NCBI RefSeq assembly: GCF_003932855.1
Contig: NZ_RQYZ01000020.1
Coordinates: 1-40,144 of the forward strand
Source: Tessaracoccus sp. OH4464_COT-324
GTDB lineage: Bacteria; Actinomycetota; Actinomycetes; Propionibacteriales; Propionibacteriaceae
Reading direction: 5' to 3'
Length of the DNA stretch: 40,144 nucleotides
Part shown: positions 1 to 8,900 of the stretch, piece after piece
How the letters are laid out: each line of letters starts with the position of its first letter
How positions within the stretch are numbered: the stretch's first letter is position 1
The notes under the pieces: model-generated
Database searches by the model: none
What the model was told of the DNA's origin: nothing
The model's input: only the letters and a program-made list of their open reading frames with translations
Program-made: the position numbers and the translations under genes

Positions 1-570
1 TCTCCGGGGACGTCTGTGGATGCTAGCGGTTCGTCTTCGTCGGCTTCGGCCCCGAAGTCTTCGGCGAGCGCGTCGTCGCCGAGTGCGAGTGTGTCGGATG
101 ATTGGCGGTCTTGGCCGGTGTGGGAGGTTATGCCGCCTGCGGAGATGTTGCCGCAGCTTTATGGTGGGGATCCGCTTAAGGGTGGGGAGCTGCGCGATGA
201 TTGGCGGTTGCCGCAGTCTTTGCAGGGTTGGGCGTTGAACGACCGCGACTATGGGCTGCCCGGCTTTGATGATTATTCGACTCTCGTGGCCTATGAGGAT
301 ACCAGTAGGGAACCAAAACGAGTCCTGAGAGTTGAGACACAGAGCCTGGATCTGCCCGATGCGTTCAACGACTATCTGGAGCGGTGGGATGATGTGCATC
401 ATGTGGAACGCATGACCTGCGGCACAACTAAGACTTCGAAGGATCCGTATTGTGTGGTTTATGCGGAGGATACCGTGATAGCGCTGGGACCGGCGCTTGG
501 CAGGTTCACGGAGCAGGAAGTGGTGGATGCGATGGATGAGTTGGTGGATCATCTGCTGGCCACCAGGTGA
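1..570 (+). CDS. Partial Ser-rich protein, upstream member of a tandem paralogous pair
   Basis: The frame is open from the left edge, so the true start and probably an N-terminal membrane anchor lie outside the window; a GTG at 16 is available but has no ribosome binding site in view. A Ser/Ala-rich linker covers about the first 30 residues. It is followed by a domain shared with the next gene: both contain DWRSW, a PP-x-E-LP-x-LY segment, a DW-LP segment, and end in a helix with DALVDHLLANR or DELVDHLLATR. Codon use is visibly less GC-biased than in the second copy (many gat, ggt, tct codons), as if the copies have different histories. I recognise no family. It is probably an exported or anchored protein, by analogy with the paralogue. 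The stop is 22 bases before the next start, so the two are likely co-transcribed. Confidence 0.7.
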   Translation, partial: SPGTSVDASGSSSSASAPKSSASASSPSASVSDDWRSWPVWEVMPPAEMLPQLYGGDPLKGGELRDDWRLPQSLQGWALNDRDYGLPGFDDYSTLVAYEDTSREPKRVLRVETQSLDLPDAFNDYLERWDDVHHVERMTCGTTKTSKDPYCVVYAEDTVIALGPALGRFTEQEVVDAMDELVDHLLATR

Positions 571-592
571 GGAAGGCCAGTAAGGGGAAAGA

Positions 593-1240
593 ATGAAAAG
601 GGAAGTACACGTCGGCTGGTTCGTGTTGATCGGCGTTCTGTCCATGGTGCTGGCTACGCTCCTGACCGTGGCGCTCGTGATCCGCACCAAATCCAGCCCT
701 GCACCGGAAGTCGCCACGGAAGCTGCCCCTCCCGCGTTGTGGGAGTCCTTCCCCAAACCGAAGCCGCCAACGCCGCAGCCCAGCACCGCCGGCGACTGGC
801 GCAGCTGGGACTGGGAGGTTGTCCCGCCCATCGAACTGCTGCCCGCGCTGTACGCCGGCAAAGAACGAGGGGACTGGCTTCTGCCGAAGAAGCTGCTTGG
901 AATGGAACTGCAGGAGAAGGATTACGGCAAGGCTGAGGGCGAGTCCGCAGGCACGGCATACACCACCCCCTCGCCGGGGGCTCGGACCCTGCACCTACAA
1001 CTGCGCAGCAATCACTTGGTGGACACGTTCAATCTTTACGCAGAACTACTCCCGACCGGGCACTACATCGGGAGATATTTCTGCGGGCTAAAGGAAAACT
1101 CTGACCCTCCAGCAGTGGAGTGCATCCTCATCGCCGAAGACACTCTGATCCTGGCGAGTTCAAGGCTGGGCGGCCTCACGGAAGAGGAAATCGCGGCAGC
1201 GCTCGACGCTCTGGTGGACCACCTACTGGCCAACCGTTAG
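593..1240 (+). CDS. Membrane-anchored protein of unknown function, paralogue of the preceding gene
   Basis: This is a 215-residue protein. Residues 9-31 form one hydrophobic segment after a short basic start, which fits a signal anchor with the rest outside the cell. A Pro-rich linker (about 45-65) leads to the domain shared with the upstream gene, including GDWRSWDWEV near residue 67, the LPALY segment and the closing acidic helix. Two cysteines, in YFCGL and VECIL, match two cysteines in the paralogue (MTCG and PYCVV), so a conserved disulfide is plausible. The start is ATG at 593 behind an aagggga-type ribosome binding site. No known enzymatic motif is visible, and the function is unknown. 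Confidence 0.8.
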   Translation: MKREVHVGWFVLIGVLSMVLATLLTVALVIRTKSSPAPEVATEAAPPALWESFPKPKPPTPQPSTAGDWRSWDWEVVPPIELLPALYAGKERGDWLLPKKLLGMELQEKDYGKAEGESAGTAYTTPSPGARTLHLQLRSNHLVDTFNLYAELLPTGHYIGRYFCGLKENSDPPAVECILIAEDTLILASSRLGGLTEEEIAAALDALVDHLLANR

Positions 1241-1345
1241 GGCTTGTTTCCAAGGCTAAACCGGACCGCCACGCACCGGAAGCCGGGCGAAAAGCTCCCT
1301 CCGCCCGCCGACGGCCCCGGTAACCTGAGCAGCTAGGAGGAAGAA

Positions 1346-1465
1346 ATGAAACGAAAAATACTGTTGCTGCTGCTCGTGTGCGTCGTCGTAGGCAGCGGAT
1401 TCGCTTGGCGGGACGCGCTCATGGCGAAACGCCGCCGCGAGCTGTGGGCGGAAGCCACCGACTGA
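1346..1465 (+). CDS. Small 39-residue membrane peptide
   Basis: An ATG at 1346 is preceded by a near-perfect Shine-Dalgarno (taggaggaag, 1334-1343) and opens a 39-codon frame ending in TGA at 1463-1465. The peptide starts MKRKILLLLLVCVVV, a basic start plus a single hydrophobic helix, and ends in a strongly charged tail (MAKRRRELWAEATD). This is the layout of a single-span membrane peptide with a cytoplasmic basic tail. It lies 105 bases after the paralogous pair and before a convergent terminator, so it may be the last gene of that unit. The ribosome binding site and composition support a real gene, but no family is recognised. Confidence 0.6.
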   Translation: MKRKILLLLLVCVVVGSGFAWRDALMAKRRRELWAEATD

Positions 1466-1486
1466 CCAACGGCAGGGAAAAGGAAA

Positions 1487-1516
1487 GGTGCGGTCCACTC
1501 GACGATGAACCGCACC
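1487..1516. terminator. Intrinsic terminator between converging genes
   Basis: A perfect 8-bp inverted repeat, ggtgcggt (1487-1494) and accgcacc (1509-1516), encloses a 14-base loop. Read on the minus strand it is followed by tttccttttccc, a T-rich tail, 12 bases after the stop of the galE-type gene. It mainly serves that gene and may also stop plus-strand transcription from the small peptide gene. Confidence 0.65.
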
Positions 1517-1527
1517 CGTTGCCCAAC

Positions 1528-2517
1528 TCAGTAGCCGAGCATCTCCTTGCGCTTCGGCAGCCACGCGATGGCGTCGCGCACAGCATCGGTTTCGGTGAGC
1601 TTCGCCTCCCAGCCCAACACGTCGTGGGCCTTGCGGGACACCGTGTAGACCCCCGCGACATCGCCGGGGCGCGGCGGGCCGAACTGCACCCGCAGCGGGT
1701 CGCCGGAGATTTCCTCGAAGCTCGCGGCCAGCTCCTTCACGGTGACGCCGTTGCCCGTGCCAATGTTGAACACCTGGTAGTTCTGCTCAGCGGTGGCCTC
1801 GTCGAAGTGCTCCAAGGCCGCCACGTGCGCCTGAGCCAGGTCCCACACGTGGATGAAGTCGCGGATGCCCGAGCCGTCCCGCGTGGGCCAGTCGACACCG
1901 GTGACCGTGAACGTCTCCTTGTTCACCCACGCCTCAAGCAGCTTCGCCAGCACGTGCGACGGCTTCTCCAGCTGTTGCCCGGAGCGCAGCTTGGGGTCTG
2001 TGCCGATGGGATTGAAGTAGCGCAGCGACAGCACCCGAACATCCGAAGCCTTCGTGAAATCCTCCAGGATCAGCTCCACCAGGTACTTCGTGCGCGCATA
2101 CGGTGAGCCGGGCTGCAGCGGCGACTCCTCGGTGACGACGAAGTTCTCGTCGGGTGCGTAAATCGAGGCCGACGAGGAGAACAGGAAACGCTGAACGCCG
2201 GCCCGCTCCACGGCCTGAAGGAGCTTGACAGTCTTGCCCACGTTGTTGTCGTAGTAACCGAGCGGGTCAGAAACGGACTCCGGCACGACGATCTTCGCGG
2301 CACAGTGCACGAGGGCGTCAATCTGCTGCTCGGCAAAAATCCTATCCAGCAGGGCCTCGTCGGCAATATCACCCTCATACAGGGTGCGCTCGCCAATGAA
2401 CTCGCGGCGGCCGGTGGAGAAATCGTCCAGCACGACGACCTCGTGCCCGGCGTCCTCGCACGCGGAAGCCACGGTGGAGCCGATGTAACCGGCGCCCCCG
2501 GTGATCAGAACTTTCAT
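1528..2517 (-). CDS. galE: UDP-glucose 4-epimerase
   Basis: This is a 329-residue extended short-chain dehydrogenase of GalE type, which interconverts UDP-glucose and UDP-galactose with bound NAD in the cytoplasm. The Rossmann glycine motif GGAGYIGS lies at residues 7-14. The acidic NAD-binding pair DD follows beta-strand 2 at about 31-32. The serine patch FSSSASIY is near 113-120, and the catalytic Tyr-x-x-x-Lys is Y140-ARTK144. Residues such as RYFNPIG and the DFIHVWDLA segment are typical of GalE, and length is normal. The ATG at 2517 is chosen because it starts directly at MKVLITGG with aaagg upstream; a GTG-like extension of five codons has no family support. It stands alone on the minus strand with its own terminator. 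Galactose or surface-sugar metabolism is the likely role. Confidence 0.93.
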   Translation of the reverse strand: MKVLITGGAGYIGSTVASACEDAGHEVVVLDDFSTGRREFIGERTLYEGDIADEALLDRIFAEQQIDALVHCAAKIVVPESVSDPLGYYDNNVGKTVKLLQAVERAGVQRFLFSSSASIYAPDENFVVTEESPLQPGSPYARTKYLVELILEDFTKASDVRVLSLRYFNPIGTDPKLRSGQQLEKPSHVLAKLLEAWVNKETFTVTGVDWPTRDGSGIRDFIHVWDLAQAHVAALEHFDEATAEQNYQVFNIGTGNGVTVKELAASFEEISGDPLRVQFGPPRPGDVAGVYTVSRKAHDVLGWEAKLTETDAVRDAIAWLPKRKEMLGY

Positions 2518-2608
2518 ACCTCGCCTTTCCATCAGTGATGCTTAACACCAAGATTGCTATTACCAAATCGTAGATGCAGTCCTCGCGTCGAACTGCGCAG
2601 CCCAGCTG

Positions 2609-3229
2609 TCACCAGCCACGCGCAATCCACTCCGGTAGCGAGTCGCGCTCGGCGCCTACCGTCGTCGGCTCACCGTGGCCAGGCAACACCCGCGTCTCGT
2701 CCGGCAGCACAAATATCCGGGTACGGATGGAGTCGATGATGAGCTGGAAATCCGAGTAAGGCCAGCGAGTAGCGCCGGGGCCGCCCGGAAACACCGTATC
2801 CCCGACGATGATGGCGCCCAGCCGGTCAACTCGCAGACTCGTCGAACCCGGGGTGTGGCCGGGCGTAGCAAAGGCTCTCACCCGCACGCCCGCGACGTCG
2901 AAGATCTGACCGTCCGTCAGCGGACGTGGGCGCGGAGCGCCAGTCTCCTCGTCCCACAGGAAATAATCCTCCGGACTCAAGAAAATGGGCGCGGCCACCA
3001 GCTGCGCGAACTCGCTGGCCTCCCGAACGTGATCCCAGTGCCCGTGCGTCAACACCACCGCGACAACCCGTCGCCCGCTCACCGCGGCCAGCACCGCGGC
3101 CACGTCGTGGGCCGGGTCAACCACCAGCACCTCGGCGTCGTCGCCCACCAACCACACGTTGTTCTGGTGGTTTGGTGGTGCGCCGCGCACGTAGCTCCCT
3201 ACCGTGCTGAGCCGCTCGATCCGGGGCAT
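2609..3229 (-). CDS. Metallo-beta-lactamase-fold hydrolase, glyoxalase II-like
   Basis: This is a 206-residue single-domain hydrolase. The zinc-binding motif THGHWDH lies at residues 61-67, and the further metal ligands are H125 in PGHTPGS, D144 in GDTVF and H185 in LPGHGEP. This set is diagnostic of glyoxalase II and related thioesterases or hydroxyacylglutathione hydrolase-like enzymes of actinobacteria. It is cytoplasmic, with no signal peptide. The frame stays open far upstream, but the ATG at 3229 has a perfect ggaggt five bases before it and starts where the fold starts. It lies 91 bases upstream of galE on the same strand. It diverges from the YbaB-like gene. The exact substrate cannot be read from sequence. 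Confidence 0.88.
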   Translation of the reverse strand: MPRIERLSTVGSYVRGAPPNHQNNVWLVGDDAEVLVVDPAHDVAAVLAAVSGRRVVAVVLTHGHWDHVREASEFAQLVAAPIFLSPEDYFLWDEETGAPRPRPLTDGQIFDVAGVRVRAFATPGHTPGSTSLRVDRLGAIIVGDTVFPGGPGATRWPYSDFQLIIDSIRTRIFVLPDETRVLPGHGEPTTVGAERDSLPEWIARGW

Positions 3230-3292
3230 CGCACACCTCCGCAAGGAAAAAACAGGCAACTTCTTCAAGTTTAGTCGGTCAAACTCCCGAGG

Positions 3293-3997
3293 ATGAGCCC
3301 ACGCACTGGAATACTGGGCAGCGTGTCCCACAAGTTGTTCGACGATGAGTACGACCCGCTGGCTCCCCCAAACTACGGGGAGGCGCAGGCCACGGATGAG
3401 CCTGCCGAGCCTGCCGAGCCCACCATCGGAGGTCCGGGCCAGATCGTGCGCCTGCGCTTCGAGGAGGGCAGGCTGGTCAGCGTCCGGCTGGCCCCCAACT
3501 GGTATCAGCGGCTCGCGCCGGGCCAGTCGCTGGCGGCCGCTTTCCAGGAGGCGTTCCTGGTTGGGCAAGCGGAGATGGACACCGCCCCGACCGAGCAGCT
3601 TGACCTTTCCAAGCTCGAATTCGAGGTGCCAGAGTTCAGCGAGGAAAACCTGGAGGCGTTCGCGGCCCTCCTGCAGGAGCACTCCCAGAAGTGGCAGCGC
3701 GCGATAGAATCGCACCATCAGCAGGCCCCAGCCCCGCCAGCCATGGGCGAGTCCCAGGGTGTCCGGGTTACGCTGAACCCTGCGGGCCAGCCGTCGCAGG
3801 TCATCTTCAACGAGATCTGGGCGGTCGAATCCTCCGCGAGCGCCATCAGTAACGCGGTGCTCGCCGCAACCAGGCGCGCCTACGCCGCCTACGAACCTGT
3901 CCAAGATGAACGCGACGAGGTACTGACCCGGTACCGCGTCGAACACGAGATCCTGCAAGAGGGTTTCCGCCGCATGCTGGAAGTCAGAGGAGGCTGA
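3293..3997 (+). CDS. Protein with two YbaB/EbfC-like units, first gene of a putative type VII-associated set
   Basis: The product is about 234 residues. After an acidic, Pro-rich N-terminus (the DEPAEPAEP segment), residues about 48-95 read like a YbaB/EbfC core: a short strand, a turn with G-RLVSVRLAP, then a helix rich in Ala. A second similar unit spans about 150-200 (VTLNPAGQPSQVIF followed by an Ala-rich helix). YbaB-like folds bind DNA in general, but mycobacterial ESX loci also carry a YbaB-like protein (EspL), which fits the WXG-containing neighbours. The start is uncertain: ATG 3293 has gagg too close to it, and GTG 3323 (MSHKLF) is an alternative. It is coupled to the next gene by a single base between stop and start. 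The function is inferred from fold and context only. Confidence 0.7.
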   Translation: MSPRTGILGSVSHKLFDDEYDPLAPPNYGEAQATDEPAEPAEPTIGGPGQIVRLRFEEGRLVSVRLAPNWYQRLAPGQSLAAAFQEAFLVGQAEMDTAPTEQLDLSKLEFEVPEFSEENLEAFAALLQEHSQKWQRAIESHHQQAPAPPAMGESQGVRVTLNPAGQPSQVIFNEIWAVESSASAISNAVLAATRRAYAAYEPVQDERDEVLTRYRVEHEILQEGFRRMLEVRGG

Positions 3998-3998
3998 A

Positions 3999-4760
3999 AT
4001 GAGTGAGGCAGAACAAGCTTGGGAGAAGCTCGCCCAGCGAGCGATGCAGTCGAAGTTCAGCGGGATCACCGCGGACACAGACGATCTCCTCGCGGACATC
4101 GACATCCGTGAGGGAAAACTGAGTTCCAAGGGAAATCACAGCAACGCCGGACAGAACGCCGGCGGCCCGATGATGCCGCCGATGATGATGGGCGGCATGG
4201 GCGGCATGGGAGGTGCCGGCGCGGCTGCCGCTCCCCGGATGGGTACCGCAGCAGCGCCGGCGGCGGCCACCGTGGGGCCCACCCCCCAAGTGGGACCGCA
4301 GGCAGTGCAGCCCCAACACCTGGCCGCGGGCCCTGCGGCGGCGGGCGTGCCCAGCGGCCTGCCCTCCGGGGGGCCGGGTGGCTCTGGGCTGGGCGGGGGG
4401 CTCGGCGACTCGGCTGCGGAGCCGGAGCCACCGGCGGAGGAGGCCGTCGCTGAAAGTTCGTCGCCGACGCCGGACGGAGTCATCGTCGACAACGAACAGC
4501 TCACCAACGTGGCTGCGCTTTGGGTGGAACTCTCCGAGACCTTCAAACGCCTGTCCTCCGAAATGTATGCGCCCAAGAGTTTGGGTCTGTTGCACGAAAC
4601 CAAGCCCAAGACCGACGAGTTGAGCGCCGCCAACCACCAGTGGTGCTCCGACGCGGCCAGCGAGTTCGAGTCCATCGGGGCGATGCTCGTGGATTCCGCG
4701 CGTTCCTACGAGAACGCCGAGGGTGACGCCATCCAGGTGGCCAAAGCACAGGAGCAGTAA
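3999..4760 (+). CDS. Putative type VII secretion substrate with Gly/Met/Pro-rich middle
   Basis: The product is 253 residues in three parts: a charged helical N-terminus (1-50), a low-complexity stretch rich in Met, Gly, Pro and Ala (about 55-155, with PPMMMGGMGG), and a helical C-terminal domain of about 90 residues. The C-terminal domain ends in SYENAEGD, containing Y237-x-x-x-E241, the YxxxD/E pattern known as a general ESX secretion signal. Size and helices of this last part resemble the WXG100/ESAT-6 superfamily, although a clean WXG is not present. The start is ATG 3999 with gaggagg spaced six bases upstream. It lies between the YbaB-like gene and the coiled-coil gene as the middle of an operon. 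No EccC or EccD component is in the window, so the secretion role is inference. Confidence 0.7.
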   Translation: MSEAEQAWEKLAQRAMQSKFSGITADTDDLLADIDIREGKLSSKGNHSNAGQNAGGPMMPPMMMGGMGGMGGAGAAAAPRMGTAAAPAAATVGPTPQVGPQAVQPQHLAAGPAAAGVPSGLPSGGPGGSGLGGGLGDSAAEPEPPAEEAVAESSSPTPDGVIVDNEQLTNVAALWVELSETFKRLSSEMYAPKSLGLLHETKPKTDELSAANHQWCSDAASEFESIGAMLVDSARSYENAEGDAIQVAKAQEQ

Positions 4761-4766
4761 AAGTAA

Positions 4767-5813
4767 ATGAGCATTCTTGCCCTAGCAGAGACCCTCAAGC
4801 AGTTCGCTCTCGCGCTCAAGAAGCAAGTGGAGCAGCAGCGCCAGCAGCGCAGCCTGCGCGACGACCAGAAGCAGGAGCAGCGCGAGTACCGCAACTGCCT
4901 GCAGCTGGTTGAGCAACTGGAGATCCTCTTCGAGACCTACTGCGCGGTGGATGCGCAGGAGTACCAGCGTTTCTGGGTGATAGTCCAATCCCTCATGCCG
5001 GGCCTGCACTCCTGGCACAACGAACAGGCCAGGCACTCCACGCAGATCGAAAGCGTGGTGGCCCGGGTGCGCGCCATGCTGTTCGGTCTGCGCCGCGTCA
5101 TCGAGCAGGAGATTGTCGTCCACTACGACGTTCCCGAGGACCTCGCCCAGCTGGCGCGCGGCTGGCAGCAGATTGCGGACAGCATCGAGAAATCGAAGGA
5201 GGTGCTGCCCAAAGTGACGACCTTGGAGAGCTGGCAGGGCCAAGCTGCGAACACCTACCGCGAGATGGCCAAGGTGCAGCAGGCGGCCATTGAGGAGTTC
5301 GAGCCGCTGCCGGCCGTGATGGCCAAATCCTACGAGCAACTCGGGCTGCTCAACCGCGCCACCCTGATTGCCATCTACGACAGCCTCCGCAGCACTCTGC
5401 AGCGGATCAGCAGCCCGCCGCAGGCGAGCCTGGGCCGATTCTACTCCCGAGTCTGTCACTTCGAACGAGAGCTTGATGACTGCCTCAACAACCGCCTCCC
5501 CGACGCGATCCTGATGATCAAGGCGCGAGGCGAGACGGTGAAGCAGGAGATTGACGCGGCCTGCAGCTCGGCGAAAGTGATCTCGCCCAAGTGGCCGTCG
5601 GGCACGTCGGGCACGCCAAGCACATCGGGCGCACCAAGCACGGCGGGCACGGGTTGGGCGACGTCAGCGCCCGACAGGGACGTGAACCGGCCGATCGTCG
5701 AGAAGAAGCCCGTCCAGGACGAATCCCGGTACCGCAACCCGGGGCCGAGGATCAGCATCGAGGAACTGGACAGGCGACGCTTCCTGCCGCCCGTCCAGGA
5801 GTCGGAGCAGTAG
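4767..5813 (+). CDS. WXG-containing coiled-coil protein of unknown function
   Basis: The product is 348 residues and mostly alpha-helical. Residues 15-50 form a Gln/Arg-rich coiled coil, followed by long amphipathic helices. W156-Q-G158 sits in a turn between two helices (LESWQGQAANTYREM), exactly the helix-WXG-helix pattern of WXG100/LXG proteins. The C-terminal 80 residues are a Ser/Thr/Gly/Pro linker and an Arg-rich tail. There is no signal peptide, as expected for this superfamily. It starts six bases after the previous stop and ends before a strong hairpin, closing the three-gene unit. It may be a partner or substrate of a type VII secretion system encoded elsewhere, but a structural role inside the cell cannot be excluded. 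Confidence 0.7.
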   Translation: MSILALAETLKQFALALKKQVEQQRQQRSLRDDQKQEQREYRNCLQLVEQLEILFETYCAVDAQEYQRFWVIVQSLMPGLHSWHNEQARHSTQIESVVARVRAMLFGLRRVIEQEIVVHYDVPEDLAQLARGWQQIADSIEKSKEVLPKVTTLESWQGQAANTYREMAKVQQAAIEEFEPLPAVMAKSYEQLGLLNRATLIAIYDSLRSTLQRISSPPQASLGRFYSRVCHFERELDDCLNNRLPDAILMIKARGETVKQEIDAACSSAKVISPKWPSGTSGTPSTSGAPSTAGTGWATSAPDRDVNRPIVEKKPVQDESRYRNPGPRISIEELDRRRFLPPVQESEQ

Positions 5814-5828
5814 GCAGCTGAGGAAACG

Positions 5829-5862
5829 GCCTGGGGCGTCACCTGCGGGTGGCGCCCCAGGC
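5829..5862. terminator. Hairpin terminator between converging units
   Basis: A perfect 10-bp inverted repeat, gcctggggcg (5829-5838) and cgccccaggc (5853-5862), has a 14-base loop. It lies 16 bases after the stop of the coiled-coil gene and 44 bases past the end of the convergent murJ-type gene, so it can serve both. No T-tract is present, which is common for terminators of high-GC actinobacteria. Confidence 0.65.
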
Positions 5863-5905
5863 TGCGTCAGTGCGCGGGACAGGGCAGACGAGCCGCGTCT
5901 GGCTT

Positions 5906-8900
5906 CTACTCGCTGTGCACCACGATCTCCGAAATCTCGGCCTGGAACTTCTCGCCCTTCGGCGGCAGCTTGGAGACATACACGAGCAGGTAGCGCAGCT
6001 TCGTCGGACGCTCCAGCGCGATCCTGGTGGTCCCGACGGGCGCGGGCCGCGCGTCCACTAGCTCCGTCCAATCTCTGATGGTGGTGTACGAGAGTTCGCC
6101 TTTGGGGGAGAACAGCGCGACATCTGTGGGGCCCTCGCCGAGGAAGGTCACCTCGACGCTCGCCACCTCCCGTTCCTCGCCCAGATCCAGCACCAGCCCC
6201 ACCCCTGGCTTCTGGCCACCCATGTTCGGCCGATTGAGATAGGTTCGGGTGGTCCAGGTGGTTTCCGGGTTCCCGTCCACAGCGTTCGCGGCCAGCTCCG
6301 GATACTCCTCGTCGTTTCCGCCGTCCTTCTTCGGATCGAAGTCCTTCACCGCCACAACTTTGAAGCTGCCTTCCGGGGCCGGGTTGGTGGGGGTTTCGCT
6401 GGCGGGAGTATGGGGAGCGGGCTCGACGCGGGCCTCCTCGCCATGCTGTAGGGCTACCGTCAGCAGGGCGACGATGAGCGTCACCAGGCTGGAGACCGCG
6501 AGTATCCGCAGCAGCCACCTGGGCTGGGCCGCCACGTGGCCGGGGCCGATCGTCCGTTCCGGGTGCTCCGCATGCTCCGAGTGCTCCTCCTCTGGCGACG
6601 CCTGCTCATCCTCGGCCGGGTGGGAATCGACGGCGGTGCGGGCCGCCAGTGAGATCTTGCTCTCCAACCCATGGACGCTGTCCGCCTCGGGCAGCAGGGC
6701 AGCCAATTCCTTCATCGTGGTCAGCTCACCTGCGAAGGCGGCCCGCCAGACGGGGGTGAGATCGTAGCCGTCGGCCTCGGGCGACTCGTCGGGGCTCCAT
6801 TCGCCCGTCTGGGTGGCGCGCAGGATCGCGGCGAGTGCCCGAATGTCGCCAGCCTCCTGCAGCGCCCACGGCTGCTCCTCTGCGGGGGTCTCCAGCAGGG
6901 TGGCGATGCCGAGTCCGGTGATTCGGACGCTGCCGTCTGAGGTGATCAGGATGTGTTGCGGGTCGAGGTGCTGGTGGTAGATGCCCTGGGCGTGCAGCGG
7001 GGTCAGAGCCTCGGCCACCTCCCGGGCAACGTAGGACGACTCCGCAGTGGTGAGCGGTTCCTTGGCGTACAGCTCCTCCAGGCTGTGGCCCGGGCAATGT
7101 TCGATCGCGACGTAGACGCCGTTGAGTGAGGATTCGCTGAAGCGGTTGTAATCGAGCACCTGAAGGAAGCGGGCGTCGCTGGTGGCGGCGCCACGCTTGG
7201 CGGCGGCCTGCAGCTGTGCGGCGGCGGGGCTGTCGCTGGGGAAGAGGTGCACGACGACGTCGCGGGAGAGGTTTGTGTCCACGGCGAGCCACGTCTCGGA
7301 GGCGCTCCGGGCCACGACGCGTTTCTCCAACTGGTAGCGGCCGCCGGAGAGGGTCATGCCAACCTCACCCAGCTGGGCGGGGGTGGACACCTGCGCGGTG
7401 TGCTCCTCGACGTCGGGCTCGTCGGCCGTCCCGGTGGGTGCAGCCTCGTCCTGCCCGGGGTTGCCGGCCAGCGCGGAGACGCCGGGCGGCTGCTCTTCGG
7501 GTTCGGGAGGTAGCTCGTCGGGGCCAAACCAGGTGGGTTCGTCCGCCTGCCCGGGCGCGGACTCCACCATGACCGGGTCGCTGGGGGCGGCCAGGGTTTG
7601 CGGGGCACCGCGCCCGTCCTCGTCAACGACCGGCTCGGCACCGGCGGCCCTCTCGTCGGCTTCAGCCTCCGACGCGGGCTCCTCGGCCGGGGAAGCATCC
7701 GGCGGCGGGGTCGATTCCTGCGGGGCGGTCTCCTGAGCGGGGGCCACTTCTTTTACCGGGGCGGTAGATCCGCGTCGGAGCCGGGTGCGCACCAGCTCGC
7801 TCAGTCTGCGCAGCTCCCGCACGCGCAGCAGCTTGCCCACGACGACGGTGCCGGTCAGCACGAGCGTGCCGCCGAGCGTCACCGCGAGCAGGTTGCTCAG
7901 CACGGTGGCGCCGAGCGTCCCGGTGAGCCACCGGCTGAGGAAGTAGGCGGCTGCCCCGCCGACGCCTGCGCCCAGCCCGAGGCGGATGATGTGCCGGGTG
8001 ATCACGGAGCCGTCCAGGGCGGGAAGCTTCTCGCGCAGGAACTGCCAGGACACCAGCACACCGACGAAGTAGGCGATCGAGTACGCCAGCGCGAGCATCG
8101 GGGCAACCCAGGCGGGGTCGCCCACCCGATTAACCAGCAGGATGGCCAGCAGCGCGTTCGCAGAAGCGATGCCAACCTGAAGCAGGAACGGGGTCCGGGT
8201 ATCCTCCAGCGCGTAGTAGGTGCGCAGGCAGACGAACTGCACCGTGAACGGCACCAGACCGATCGCGAACATGACCAGGGTCCAGCCCACCCAGCTGGCG
8301 TCGGCTGCCCCTTGGCCGTAGCCGAGCAACAGGTCGGAGATGGGCAGAGCCAGCGCCAGGAAACCCGCCGCCGCAGGCACGAGGAACAGCAGAGCCAGCC
8401 GGGTGGTCTTCGTCATCTCCTCGGCCACGCCCACCTTGTCGTCGTCGGCGGCGAGCTTGGAGGCGCTGGAGAGCATCGCGGTGGCCAGCGACGTGGTGAC
8501 GAGCGAGTGCGGGAGTATCCACAGCAGGTGCGCGTTGGAGTAGACGTTGACGCCCGCGCCCGCGCCGCCGGCGGTGGCTGTGGTAGCGAGCCGATTCACG
8601 ACGATGAGCGCCAGCTGGTTCACCGCGACGAACCCGAGCGACCACTTGGCGAGCGAGAACGTGTGCCCCAGCCCGGCGCCGCGTAGGTCGAAGCGGGGGC
8701 GGAGCTTGAACCCGACGCGGCGCAGCAGGGGGAGCAGGATCAGCGCTTGCACGACGATGCCGAGCGTGGAACCGACGCCGAGCAGGAGAATCTGCTGCGT
8801 GGTGAAGGCGGCGGACTTGTCCCCACCATTTCCCCAGATGATCAGGTAGATGCTGAGCACCAGCAGCGAGACAACGTTGTTGGCGATGGGGGCCCACATC

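Noticed and set aside
3230-4129. N-terminal extension of the metallo-beta-lactamase-fold frame by about 300 codons
   Set aside because: It runs antisense to the YbaB-like gene; the fold and a perfect ribosome binding site start at 3229.
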